Assembly: GCA_002422785.1 (NCBI GenBank)
Contig: DITK01000006.1
Span: 24,654-36,022 of the forward strand
Source of the DNA: Francisellaceae bacterium UBA6186
Lineage (GTDB): Bacteria > Pseudomonadota > Gammaproteobacteria > UBA6186 > Azoamicaceae
Direction: 5' to 3'
DNA: 11,369 nt
Below, one piece after another: positions 1-6,908 of this stretch (position 1 is the first letter of the stretch; each line of letters opens with the position of its first letter). A program made the position numbers and the translations under genes. The notes beneath the pieces were generated by a model that was not told the DNA's origin, made no database searches, and saw only the letters and a list, made by a program, of their open reading frames with translations.

Positions 1-1752
1 AGTACACCATACTGGAATGGCACTAACTGTGCAGCATGCTCTGACAGCACACCATACTGGAATGGCACTAGTTGTGTAGCATGCCCAGATCATGCTAATT
101 GTAGTGCTGGTAATATTATTAGTTGCCAAAATGGTTACTATGGTGCTATATGCGAACGCCCATGTCAGGGTGTAGTATCTGGCCCTTGGCCATCAGGAAT
201 TTGTACACCATGTTCTGGCAGTACACCATATTGGGACGGCACTAGTTGTGCAGCATGCTCTGGAAGTACGCCATATTGGAACGGCACTAGTTGTGCAGCA
301 TGCTCTGGCAGTACACCATATTGGAATGGCACTAACTGTGCAGCATGCTCTGACAGTACACCATACTGGAACGGCACTAGTTGTGCAGCATGCCCAGATC
401 ATGCTAATTGTGGTGGTGGTACTATTATTAGTTGCCAAGATGGCTACTATGATGCTACATGCGGATCCACATGTCTGGGGGTAGTATCTGGTTCTTGGCC
501 AACCGCAACTTGTACAACATGCTCTGATGCTACACCTTATTGGGATAGCACTAGCAATAGTTGTGCAGCATGTCCAGCTCATGCTAATTGTGGTGGTGGT
601 ACTATTATTAATTGCCAAAGTGGCTACTATGGTGCTATATGCGGATCCACATGTCTGGGGGTAGTATCTGGTTCTTGGCCAACCGCAACTTGTACACCAT
701 GCTCTGGCGGTACACCATATTGGAACGGCACTAGTTGTGCAGCATGCCCAGCTCATGCTAATTGTGGTGGTGGTACTATTATTAATTGCCAAAGTGGCTA
801 CTATGATGCTATATGCGGATCCAGATGTCTGGGGGTAGTATCTGGTTCTTGGCCAACCGCAACTTGTACACCATGCTCTGGCGGTACACCTTATTGGAAC
901 GGCACTAGTTGTGCAGCATGCCCAGCTCATGCTAATTGTAGTAATGGTGCTATTATTAGTTGCCAAAATGGCTACTATGGTGCTACATGCGGATCCACAT
1001 GTAATGGTGTAGTATCTGGTTGGCCACCAGGAACTTGTACACCATGCTCTGGCGTTACACCTTATTGGAACGGCACTAGTTGTGCAGCATGCCCAGCTCA
1101 TGCTAATTGTAGTAATGGTGCTATTATTAGTTGCCAAAGTGGCTACTATGGTGCTACATGCGGATCCACATGTCTGGGGGTAGTATCTGGTTCTTGGCTA
1201 ACCGCAACTTGTGTAGCATGCCCAGCTCATGCTAATTGTAGTGGTGGTACTATTATTAGTTGCCAAAATGGCTACTATGGTGCTACATGCGGATCCACAT
1301 GTAATGGTGTAGTATCTGGTTCCTGGCCAACCGCAACTTGTGTAGTCTGCCCTAGTGGATCAACAACTGGAGGTTCGGGGTCAAACACTAATACTCCTGG
1401 TTGTCGATGCCCAGACAATTCCTATTATTGGAATGGTAGCAGCTGTGCATCATGTCCATATGGATCCTCATATAATGGATCTGGTACTGGTAGGCAGAGC
1501 TGTAGTATATGTGATAGCTCGAAATATTATAGGTGGAATCCTATAGTAAATATTTGTACAAGTATCTGTGGTCGCCTCGACTACATGGAATCTTTTTGTA
1601 AAACAAGTGTTTGGGGCGAGTGCTCTACATGTGATCCTAATAGTGTAGATGGTTGGCGTTTAATAAACAAAGGTAGTGTATGCACGTATTTCGATAGTTC
1701 CTCCTGGAAATGGTACTATGTTCCTAAATCAGACTGTATACCCTTTAATTGA
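1..1752 (+). CDS. Large cysteine-rich repeat protein, 3' part (5' end outside window)
   Basis: Frame 1 is open from the first base to a TGA at 1750-1752 (583 codons) with no start, so the gene begins left of the window. Its translation is a cysteine-rich mosaic: CPxHANC units followed by GTIISCQ, GYYGATCGSTC, a VVSGSWPTATC linker and CSGGTPYWNGTSCAAC modules. CxxC pairs (CAAC, CTPC) recur throughout. After about codon 450 the repeats give way to a non-repeated but still Cys- and Trp-rich tail. The regular cysteines suggest a disulfide-bonded protein exported to the periplasm or cell surface; this is inference, since any signal peptide lies outside. The style recalls eukaryotic CxxC-rich surface antigens (Giardia VSPs, ciliate immobilisation antigens) more than a bacterial family I can name. 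It looks less AT-rich than its neighbours. Long ORFs on the other strand and in frame 2 here are by-products of the repeats. Coding is near certain; function is unknown. Confidence 0.85.
   Translation, partial: STPYWNGTNCAACSDSTPYWNGTSCVACPDHANCSAGNIISCQNGYYGAICERPCQGVVSGPWPSGICTPCSGSTPYWDGTSCAACSGSTPYWNGTSCAACSGSTPYWNGTNCAACSDSTPYWNGTSCAACPDHANCGGGTIISCQDGYYDATCGSTCLGVVSGSWPTATCTTCSDATPYWDSTSNSCAACPAHANCGGGTIINCQSGYYGAICGSTCLGVVSGSWPTATCTPCSGGTPYWNGTSCAACPAHANCGGGTIINCQSGYYDAICGSRCLGVVSGSWPTATCTPCSGGTPYWNGTSCAACPAHANCSNGAIISCQNGYYGATCGSTCNGVVSGWPPGTCTPCSGVTPYWNGTSCAACPAHANCSNGAIISCQSGYYGATCGSTCLGVVSGSWLTATCVACPAHANCSGGTIISCQNGYYGATCGSTCNGVVSGSWPTATCVVCPSGSTTGGSGSNTNTPGCRCPDNSYYWNGSSCASCPYGSSYNGSGTGRQSCSICDSSKYYRWNPIVNICTSICGRLDYMESFCKTSVWGECSTCDPNSVDGWRLINKGSVCTYFDSSSWKWYYVPKSDCIPFN
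82..1347 (+). repeat. Seven CPxHANC-type long repeat units
   Basis: The CPxHANC motif starts at 82, 391, 571, 745, 919, 1090 and 1219, always in frame. Spacings are 309, 180, 174, 174, 171 and 129 bases. The differences are whole codons and mostly reflect how many 15-residue modules follow each unit. Blocks such as the GGATCCACATGT box with the following VVSGSW linker are almost identical between units, which points to recent duplication or gene conversion. Confidence 0.85.
211..390 (+). repeat. Four tandem 45-bp modules in the cysteine-rich gene
   Basis: Four consecutive in-frame copies of a 15-residue module (CSGSTPYWNGTSCAA with small changes) fill exactly 180 bases. Two more copies sit at the left edge, before the first HANC unit. 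Copies differ at only a few bases (GGC/GAC, AGT/AAC, wobble positions). Since 45 is divisible by three, gain or loss of copies would change protein length without breaking the frame. Confidence 0.85.
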
Positions 1753-1810
1753 TGGAACTATCCCATACTCTTGTACGACTAAATCATATTATGGATCAAA
1801 TAATTTTTGA
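1753..1810 (+). other. Probable frameshifted tail of the cysteine-rich gene
   Basis: Just past the TGA, frame 2 reads DGTIPYSCTTKSYYGSNNF before a TGA at 1808-1810. This has the same Cys/Tyr/Gly/Asn/Ser style as the upstream protein. Removing one T from the TTT at 1744-1746 would join SDCIP to LIDGTIPYSC. I read this as a one-base insertion that shortened the protein by about 20 residues, although the shorter product may still work. A sequencing error in a T-run is the other explanation. Confidence 0.45.
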
Positions 1811-1964
1811 AGAATAACTGAACTGGATGGTATTTCATAGTACTCTTATTATCTGAAATGTAATTTCTGTGTAGCCAACGTCAACAACGCACCAGCAGCG
1901 ATTATTTATGTTGCTGTTGGTTAGCGTATTGGTCTAGTTTGTTAATTATATATGCCAATGTGGC
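1811..1964. other. Short intergenic stretch without a recognised gene
   Basis: No frame gives a convincing protein here. An imperfect inverted repeat (AGCCAACGTCAACAAC near 1872 against TGTTGCTGTTGGTT near 1910) could be a weak hairpin, but it is mismatched and has no T-run after it. The stretch may hold decayed sequence of the ISAs1-type element to its right, which I could not align by eye. Confidence 0.4.
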
Positions 1965-2177
1965 TTACTGTAAAAATTTTCGATCTCTTACGTGCTGTTG
2001 GCAAAATTCTAACAATCCAATTAATGGGCTTTTTGTGCCATTATATACCAACAATGGTACAACAATAGTGGCACTAATAACCAAAAATATAATCTCCATC
2101 AATGGATAATGTTTAGTTCTATCTATTCTTGGATCGGTTAACTCGCTAAAATGTGATAATAAATCTGTTGGTTGCAT
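1965..2177 (-). pseudogene. ISAs1-family transposase, N-terminal remnant
   Basis: This 70-codon ORF starts MQPTDLLSHFSELTDPRID and continues RTKHYPLMEIIFLVISATI. That matches the N-terminal region of ISAs1-type (H-repeat-associated) transposases, where an L-x2-HF-x2-L-x-DPR-x2-R-x4-PL-x2-I-x3-I pattern precedes the DDE catalytic domain. Such enzymes are usually several hundred residues long; here the likeness fades after about residue 40 and the frame ends at residue 70, so all catalytic residues are absent. The start is supported by GGAG about ten bases upstream. It is a dead relic of an insertion sequence. Its other end and both inverted repeats were not found. Confidence 0.7.
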
Positions 2178-2213
2178 TAGATTTTTACTCCTTCACTTCA
2201 ATAAAAATCTAAT
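2176..2213 (-). promoter_or_regulatory. Perfect 12-bp inverted repeat over the ISAs1 transposase start
   Basis: ATTAGATTTTTA at 2176-2187 is the exact reverse complement of TAAAAATCTAAT at 2202-2213, with a 14-base spacer. Read on the minus strand as RNA, the GGAG ribosome-binding site falls in the loop and the AU of the start codon lies at the base of the stem. It could limit translation of the transposase, or be a remnant of an element end or binding site. The structure is seen; the role is inference. Confidence 0.5.
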
Positions 2214-2336
2214 TTGATCATGATTACTTATATTTGTCGATCCTTGTAAAGTATTGTTTATAAAATTTAGATGATCTGACCCTGTACCTAGTACTTTTTG
2301 TGTGTTTGTATTAAAATAAGGCAAAATTAAATGTAT
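2193..2336 (-). other. Possible gene remnant, 47 open codons without a start
   Basis: On the minus strand a stop-free stretch of 47 codons (from after a TGA at 2337-2339 down to TGA at 2193-2195) ends just before the ribosome-binding site of the ISAs1 transposase. It reads as a plausible soluble peptide including NTQKVLGTGSDHLNF and NHDQIRFLLK. There is no ATG, it matches nothing I recognise, and it could be chance in AT-rich DNA. If real, it is the C-terminal end of a gene cut by insertion or decay. Confidence 0.2.
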
Positions 2337-2510
2337 TCAATTACATCTATAGGATTGGTGTATATTGTTAATTATTGGCACAAATTTGGCATTTTGCTAA
2401 TAGGGCTACCAGTTACTATAAGTTTTTTATGGGCAGTATTGTATTTTGAAAAATTAGAACACGAGGAGCTTGAAAGGCTATTGCCTAAGCGTTTTCCGTC
2501 TACTAATTAA
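2331..2510 (+). CDS. Small putative membrane protein, 59 residues
   Basis: An ATG directly after an in-frame TAA opens a 59-codon frame ending TAA at 2508-2510. The product begins MYSITSIGLVYIVNYWHKFG. It has one clear hydrophobic segment at about residues 18-42 (FGILLIGLPVTISFLWAVLYF) and an acidic then basic tail, EKLEHEELERLLPKRFPSTN. That gives a single-pass inner-membrane protein, or two short passes. No strong Shine-Dalgarno site precedes it. It lies between two transposase relics, and its 3' end overlaps the C-terminal stop of the IS6 remnant on the other strand. It could be a real small protein or the last membrane segment of a broken transporter; I recognise no family. Confidence 0.4.
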   Translation: MYSITSIGLVYIVNYWHKFGILLIGLPVTISFLWAVLYFEKLEHEELERLLPKRFPSTN

Positions 2511-2881
2511 GTCCTAAAGATTGATGAGTTATTAAGTAGTTTGAGGACGTTTTTATTGCTAACTGTCCTTCGCATAGTTTCAACAGCATCAATTGTATTT
2601 TTGGCAGTATCAAAACTTTGATACCATTGTCGATAACGTGATTTAAACTTTGTTGACTACCGAATTTTTGTAGTTCAGCATGAGCTGGAACAAAAGCAGG
2701 ATTTTTATCGACATTAACAACATATTTAACGGCTTAACATCCAATCTAAAGTTTGCCCAGATTTATCGATAGCTCTATACAAACAATGCCAGGCCGTTGT
2801 GGAAAAGGATGCACACAGTAGCATCCTTGGACGCAGGGAGAGTATTATCACGGAAATAGCTTGGTTTTTGCAACAGTGCCC
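2507..2881 (-). mobile_element. Decayed IS6-family element with transposase fragments
   Basis: Three minus-strand pieces match IS6-type DDE transposases in the correct order. Near 2791-2726 is WHCLYRAIDKSGQTLDWMLSR then a stop, resembling the family's LYRAVDxxGxTxDF region around an early catalytic Asp. Near 2733-2651 is VVNVDKNPAFVPAHAELQ, resembling the VxxDKxPAY box with the second Asp. At 2650-2507 is KSRYRQWYQSFDTAKNTIDA then VETMRR, resembling the C-terminal GFKSFxTAxxTIxGIExM region. The pieces lie in different frames, and the segment that should carry the catalytic Glu (NxxEQDHR type) is missing. The N-terminal helix-turn-helix part is also lost. The element is inactive. Its right boundary is set by the inverted repeat at 2866-2881; the left end was not found. 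Confidence 0.8.
2866..2881 (-). repeat. IS6-type terminal inverted repeat
   Basis: On the minus strand the sequence is GGGCACTGTTGCAAAA, which matches the well-known terminal inverted repeat of IS26/IS6-group elements (GGCACTGTTGCAAA). It marks the N-terminal-side end of the transposase remnant and lies only four bases from the stop codon of the neighbouring giant gene. Confidence 0.8.
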
Positions 2882-2885
2882 TTCT

Positions 2886-5800
2886 TTAAATTGTTAATGA
2901 CAGCTTTGAGCATTTAACTGCTAATTCTGTTATAGGATCCTTTGGGCAACATAAACGATCACTATATGGACCATAAGGTTGCTTAGGTGTTGCAAATTTG
3001 CTGCCACTAAAAAATACCTCATTTTGTTGATAGACGTTAACTCCATATCTTAAAGCCTCAGCATCTAACTCTTTCCTCTTATCAAGATACAGGCTCTTAT
3101 CTCGATTATATAAAAATTTTGCGTTTTTAATTTCAATATTCTGGTCTTTTACTGCAACTTTATTATGAGTTGCATCTGAATAAATCCAAGGAGCAACACC
3201 ACCTTTTATCCTTAGTAAAGTATTTCCATAATAATCTAGAGAATCAGCATCTTCGCCTGTAATGCTAACCAAATTTAAGCCTAAATGTTTAGCTCTATTT
3301 ATGGCTAATTGGATTAATGCTTGTTCTTGAATGTAATTTATATAAAACGGATAAGCTTCTTCCATAAAAAGACTAGCTAATTTCCTCTCTTCGTCCCAAA
3401 GCAAATGAATTATACACCTGGCTACAGTAATACCCTGTGTATTTTCGATCGCAAGCATTCGATAGTCACCATTCATGACATAACCCATTAAACATTTATT
3501 TAGTTTTGGATCACCATCTACCCTTTGGCAACTACCTTCTATATCTGTGCCAGCCATAAACATACTCCAATAATTATCAGTATCTACAATTTTCCATACA
3601 TCATAATTAGTGGTTTCTTTAGATCGATTTCTAGTTAATGCTCTTATTGCTTGGGTTAGATTTTCTCTAAATTCACAGTAGAGTTTTGCTTTATCTATAA
3701 ATTTGATTGTTTTTTGTAATTTGTTTACTTGTTCTTCACGAGAGCGGTAGTTATTGCTTATAGCGTCAATCAATTCTAATTGAAGCTCACAAGCATTCAG
3801 CCTGTTTTGTAAACTTTTTTCTAAGTTTCCTGTTTGCTTTAATGTATCCTTCTCTTTATTTAATTCTTTTTTTATTTCCAGCTTACGTTCCTGTTTTTGT
3901 TTTATATATTCTTTAAATTCCTCGCAGTATTCATTAGGCAAATGATTTTGCATAATCATGTTGACAACGAAAGATTTTAAATCAAATTGTTTTCCAACAA
4001 CATTAGTTAATTTATGATCCTCGATAAATTGTCTATAATCAGTTAAATAGCCTTGCTCCCATTTAGGTTTCAAATCGGGATAATGCTCGAATATTACTTT
4101 TAGCTGAGGATTGCTATCTGTACAATAACGTAATTTTATATAACTCTCATCACCATCTGCTAAAACGCTGTTAAAATATTTGTTTAAAACCTCTAACATC
4201 TGGGTTCTTTCAGGTTCTATCAATGATTGCATTTTAGCGTAATAAGTTAATAATGCAGTGAGATTATGCTTTTGCCTAAAAGTTTTATTATAATTACTAA
4301 TTCTCTCTTGGCTTGTTACTTGAAAAACATCACAGCAGATTTGTTGAAATATTAAATTAAAATCAGCGACTTCTTTCATTATTGTTTCATAAAAATCTGC
4401 AAAACTTGGATGGTTAATTATAGCTGGCATGAAAATTGCTCCAATTGATAACCAAATATTTTTATGTAAATCAATTTTTTTCTCTAAAATTTTATTTGCT
4501 AATTCAAATTTTTCTTCTATAGTACTTATTTTTTCTTGGCTGAAAATAGCATGTAAACCAGCAATTAATGGTCTCATATGCTTCCCATCCTTATATCTTC
4601 TTTTGTTTTTAATAATTTTAGTTAATGTTTCTTTGATAAGACCTCGCCCTTGCCTTACGTCTTCCTTCATTGCATTTTTCTTTTCTTCTTGCAAAACAAA
4701 GTTAGATACAAGTATTAGCGCAGGCAATAATGAAACTTGGTTTTTATTTTTAATAACCTCACCACTATCAGTGGATAGATCATCATCAACAAAATGAATG
4801 TACAGATCATACGCTTCTTTTTGACTGCAAATATTTTCTAAAAATAGTTGAGTTAATTTAAATCGCATACTAGGGTTTGAGAAAGATCGTATCTCTTTGA
4901 AAGTGTTTCTTATAACATCGTTATTTTCATGCTTTATATATAACTTCCCTTGCTCAAGTTGTTGCTGTGGTCGTAAAGTTGAAGTTAAAATGAGGTCGTA
5001 CACCTTGACAATATCATGCAACGCTGGATTATGCTCACTTAAGTAATTATATAACACTACAGTATATATTAACCAATCAGCTATTCGCATAAAAATAAAA
5101 CTAGTCTGCTCATCAACATTGCGGTGTTCTGATAAAAATTTTAATTCTTTACTAAAAAGTTCTTTATTCTTATTGTCCCATATCTGGCTGGCATCAAAAT
5201 CTAAGATCTTTTGCTTGAATAATGTAGCAAATCGAATCGCATTTTGGTCGTATTCTATTTCTTGCGTAATGCTTTTTAATTCTTTAGACAAATTTCCTAA
5301 AATCCCCGACTCTTCAGATAAATCCAACTCTATAAACTTATACCAAAACAGATCCAAGTTAACATCTTCTGAATGATGATTTAATAATTTTTTTAGCAAA
5401 TAAAATTTTTCTTGCCTATTGAATGGATTAGAAATTTTCCAATCCGCAAAAAACCAATCTTTAGCTCTGAAAAACTTGTCCAGATCTAGCTGAACAAATT
5501 TCTTAAAAATTTCTCCACGTTCTATTTCTGAAGTAACTGAAAGAATAAACTCATTATCATGGTGGCCTTCTAATAAAGCTCTTAAAATATAATCAGTTTT
5601 AATAGAACTCGAAGCTGTACTTAAATACTTTTTTACATCATCAAATGATATTATAAGTGCAATTGGTACTTTTTTATACTGACAAACAATCTCCCAAAAA
5701 CCGTCGAAAGGTAAATCAAATAAGTTAAAATTCATTTGTCTTCCATAACCGGTTTCGGCATAATACTCCTCTATTTGTTGTAAATAAATATGTAGAAATA

Positions 5801-6587
5801 ATTTTTTATGTGAATCCGAAGCTTTATCTAAAAATGTTTGTAGATAACTATATGATGTTATTATTGAACAGAGTATTTTTTTATAATTACAAGCAACCTC
5901 AAAAACATCATTAAAAGTTAAATTGAATAAATCCAAATCTATGTGATATATAGTACCATCAGTTGTGATGTGAACTCTCTTGGATGTTATTTTTAAAATA
6001 TCTTTCTTTATTTGTGAAAACTGGCCTAAATCATTGCTTGTTGGAAAAGCTACACCACTAGGCATATCTATAGTTTTAATTTCTCCAGATTGTTCAGTAT
6101 TACTACCGTCTAATACTTTATATTTTATTATGCCGCCTTCAAGCTTTATGTATAATTTTCCTTTTTCAAGTTTTTCTTGTAACTTTAATTCTGACATTAA
6201 AACCAGGTCAAACTCTTTAGTTTTGACGTAATACTCCTCTATTTTTCGCAAAACAATATGTAGCAATGCTTTTCTGCCATCAATATCAAATGAACTTAAT
6301 TTATATAAAGATTCTAGTTCATGATAGGATCCATAATAATCAATTCTTTCTTTCAGTAGTTCAAAATGCAAATTAGGATCAGCAGGTATACCAAATTTGC
6401 GAACTAAAGAATCTAAACATCTAGCTTTTTGTAAATCGTTTTCTTTAAATATATCACATACAAATTCCAATATTTGTTGAAAATTTAAAGAGAAATGATC
6501 CCAATTGACGGTTGCAGGAAACACATTAAGAAGAACTTCTTGTAAGGCTTGCTTTTGTTTTTCTATGGAAAGATGTATATACGTCAT
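2886..6587 (-). CDS. 1233-residue putative effector-like protein with coiled coil and conserved C-terminal module
   Basis: This is an intact long minus-strand gene. The ATG is preceded by GGAGA five bases upstream (6593-6597), which fixes the start. There is no signal peptide or membrane segment, so the product is cytoplasmic or exported by a route that needs no N-terminal signal. Residues 1-600 are helical with internal duplications (EEYY...KLEKGKLYIK, DLFxLxFxxxFEVxCxYKK). Residues 655-670 are strongly basic (KNKRRYKDGKH). Residues 888-985 are Lys/Glu-rich and predict a coiled coil. Residues 1005-1145 form a compact module with GTDIEGSCQRVDGDP, LNKCLMGYVMNG, YRMLAIEN and ARCIIHLLWDEE, then a helix and GLNLVSITGEDADSLDYYGN. 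From memory, such GSCQRVDGDP modules end large uncharacterised proteins of amoeba-associated bacteria; the strand-helix order could be acetyltransferase-like, which is only a guess. An IS6 remnant lies immediately downstream. Function is unknown; a host-directed effector is plausible. Confidence 0.9.
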   Translation of the reverse strand: MTYIHLSIEKQKQALQEVLLNVFPATVNWDHFSLNFQQILEFVCDIFKENDLQKARCLDSLVRKFGIPADPNLHFELLKERIDYYGSYHELESLYKLSSFDIDGRKALLHIVLRKIEEYYVKTKEFDLVLMSELKLQEKLEKGKLYIKLEGGIIKYKVLDGSNTEQSGEIKTIDMPSGVAFPTSNDLGQFSQIKKDILKITSKRVHITTDGTIYHIDLDLFNLTFNDVFEVACNYKKILCSIITSYSYLQTFLDKASDSHKKLFLHIYLQQIEEYYAETGYGRQMNFNLFDLPFDGFWEIVCQYKKVPIALIISFDDVKKYLSTASSSIKTDYILRALLEGHHDNEFILSVTSEIERGEIFKKFVQLDLDKFFRAKDWFFADWKISNPFNRQEKFYLLKKLLNHHSEDVNLDLFWYKFIELDLSEESGILGNLSKELKSITQEIEYDQNAIRFATLFKQKILDFDASQIWDNKNKELFSKELKFLSEHRNVDEQTSFIFMRIADWLIYTVVLYNYLSEHNPALHDIVKVYDLILTSTLRPQQQLEQGKLYIKHENNDVIRNTFKEIRSFSNPSMRFKLTQLFLENICSQKEAYDLYIHFVDDDLSTDSGEVIKNKNQVSLLPALILVSNFVLQEEKKNAMKEDVRQGRGLIKETLTKIIKNKRRYKDGKHMRPLIAGLHAIFSQEKISTIEEKFELANKILEKKIDLHKNIWLSIGAIFMPAIINHPSFADFYETIMKEVADFNLIFQQICCDVFQVTSQERISNYNKTFRQKHNLTALLTYYAKMQSLIEPERTQMLEVLNKYFNSVLADGDESYIKLRYCTDSNPQLKVIFEHYPDLKPKWEQGYLTDYRQFIEDHKLTNVVGKQFDLKSFVVNMIMQNHLPNEYCEEFKEYIKQKQERKLEIKKELNKEKDTLKQTGNLEKSLQNRLNACELQLELIDAISNNYRSREEQVNKLQKTIKFIDKAKLYCEFRENLTQAIRALTRNRSKETTNYDVWKIVDTDNYWSMFMAGTDIEGSCQRVDGDPKLNKCLMGYVMNGDYRMLAIENTQGITVARCIIHLLWDEERKLASLFMEEAYPFYINYIQEQALIQLAINRAKHLGLNLVSITGEDADSLDYYGNTLLRIKGGVAPWIYSDATHNKVAVKDQNIEIKNAKFLYNRDKSLYLDKRKELDAEALRYGVNVYQQNEVFFSGSKFATPKQPYGPYSDRLCCPKDPITELAVKCSKLSLTI

Positions 6588-6592
6588 AATTG

Positions 6593-6597
6593 TCTCC
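6593..6597 (-). promoter_or_regulatory. Ribosome-binding site of the 1233-residue gene
   Basis: On the minus strand GGAGA ends five bases before the ATG at 6587-6585. This is a canonical site, supports the chosen start and argues against a Bacteroidota-type host lacking Shine-Dalgarno sites. Confidence 0.65.
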
Positions 6598-6718
6598 GAA
6601 ATTTCATTGTTCTGTTAATATTTTTATAGTTTTTCCTGAAAATCCGGCGCTGTTCAAACCAAGATGTCAGACCTATATCGATCATTTACGATAACTAGCC
6701 CTTGGCTTGAGATACCCA

Positions 6719-6724
6719 TATAAT
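6719..6724 (+). promoter_or_regulatory. Candidate -10 box for the rightward debris genes
   Basis: A perfect TATAAT lies about 40 bases before the start at 6765. No good -35 hexamer sits 16-18 bases upstream. In AT-rich DNA such a hexamer occurs often by chance, so this is only a candidate. The rest of the divergent intergenic region (6598-6718) shows no clear operator or hairpin. Confidence 0.25.
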
Positions 6725-6764
6725 CAACTTTTTATCCATATCAAAAATAATTAGGAGATTATGC

Positions 6765-6908
6765 ATGCAAACTTCTCAAGCCAAAATGCTAAGTTCCGAA
6801 TAACGTAAAAATATTGCACTGCAAGTTATTAGTAATAATTCTACCGCAACTCAATTATCTAAACAATATCAAACGGATGCGACACATTTAAGGTTGCTTA
6901 ACTTATAA
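6765..6908 (+). pseudogene. Broken helix-turn-helix protein, probably a transposase N-terminus
   Basis: AGGAG at 6753-6757 lies seven bases before an ATG at 6765. The frame reads MQTSQAKMLSSE, meets TAA at 6801-6803, then continues in the same frame as RKNIALQVISNNSTATQLSK and QYQTDATHLRLL to a TAA at 6906. The second part has the RxxIALxVI...(S/T)xxxLSxxY pattern of helix-turn-helix segments that open many IS3-, IS481- or IS630-type transposases. The internal stop and the absence of any following catalytic domain mark it as a relic. The good ribosome-binding site suggests the stop is a recent point mutation (for example from GAA or TAC/TAT). The element family is not determinable. Confidence 0.5.

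Noticed and set aside
193..1137. 314-codon open frame on the minus strand opposite the cysteine-rich gene
   Set aside because: It is an in-phase shadow of the repeats: once one repeat unit lacks stops in that frame, all do. The plus-strand frame 1 has far better protein character and runs much further. The 165-377 minus frame and the 248-484 and 1355-1546 plus frames were rejected for the same reason.
1..1347. CRISPR array
   Set aside because: The regular repeats are in-frame coding units with conserved intervals, not identical short repeats separated by unique spacers.
4429..6231. Plus-strand frames at 4429-4797, 5119-5376 and 5980-6231
   Set aside because: All are antisense to the intact 1233-residue gene, lack ribosome-binding sites and read as low-complexity Ser/Phe/Leu-rich translations typical of antisense Lys/Glu codons.
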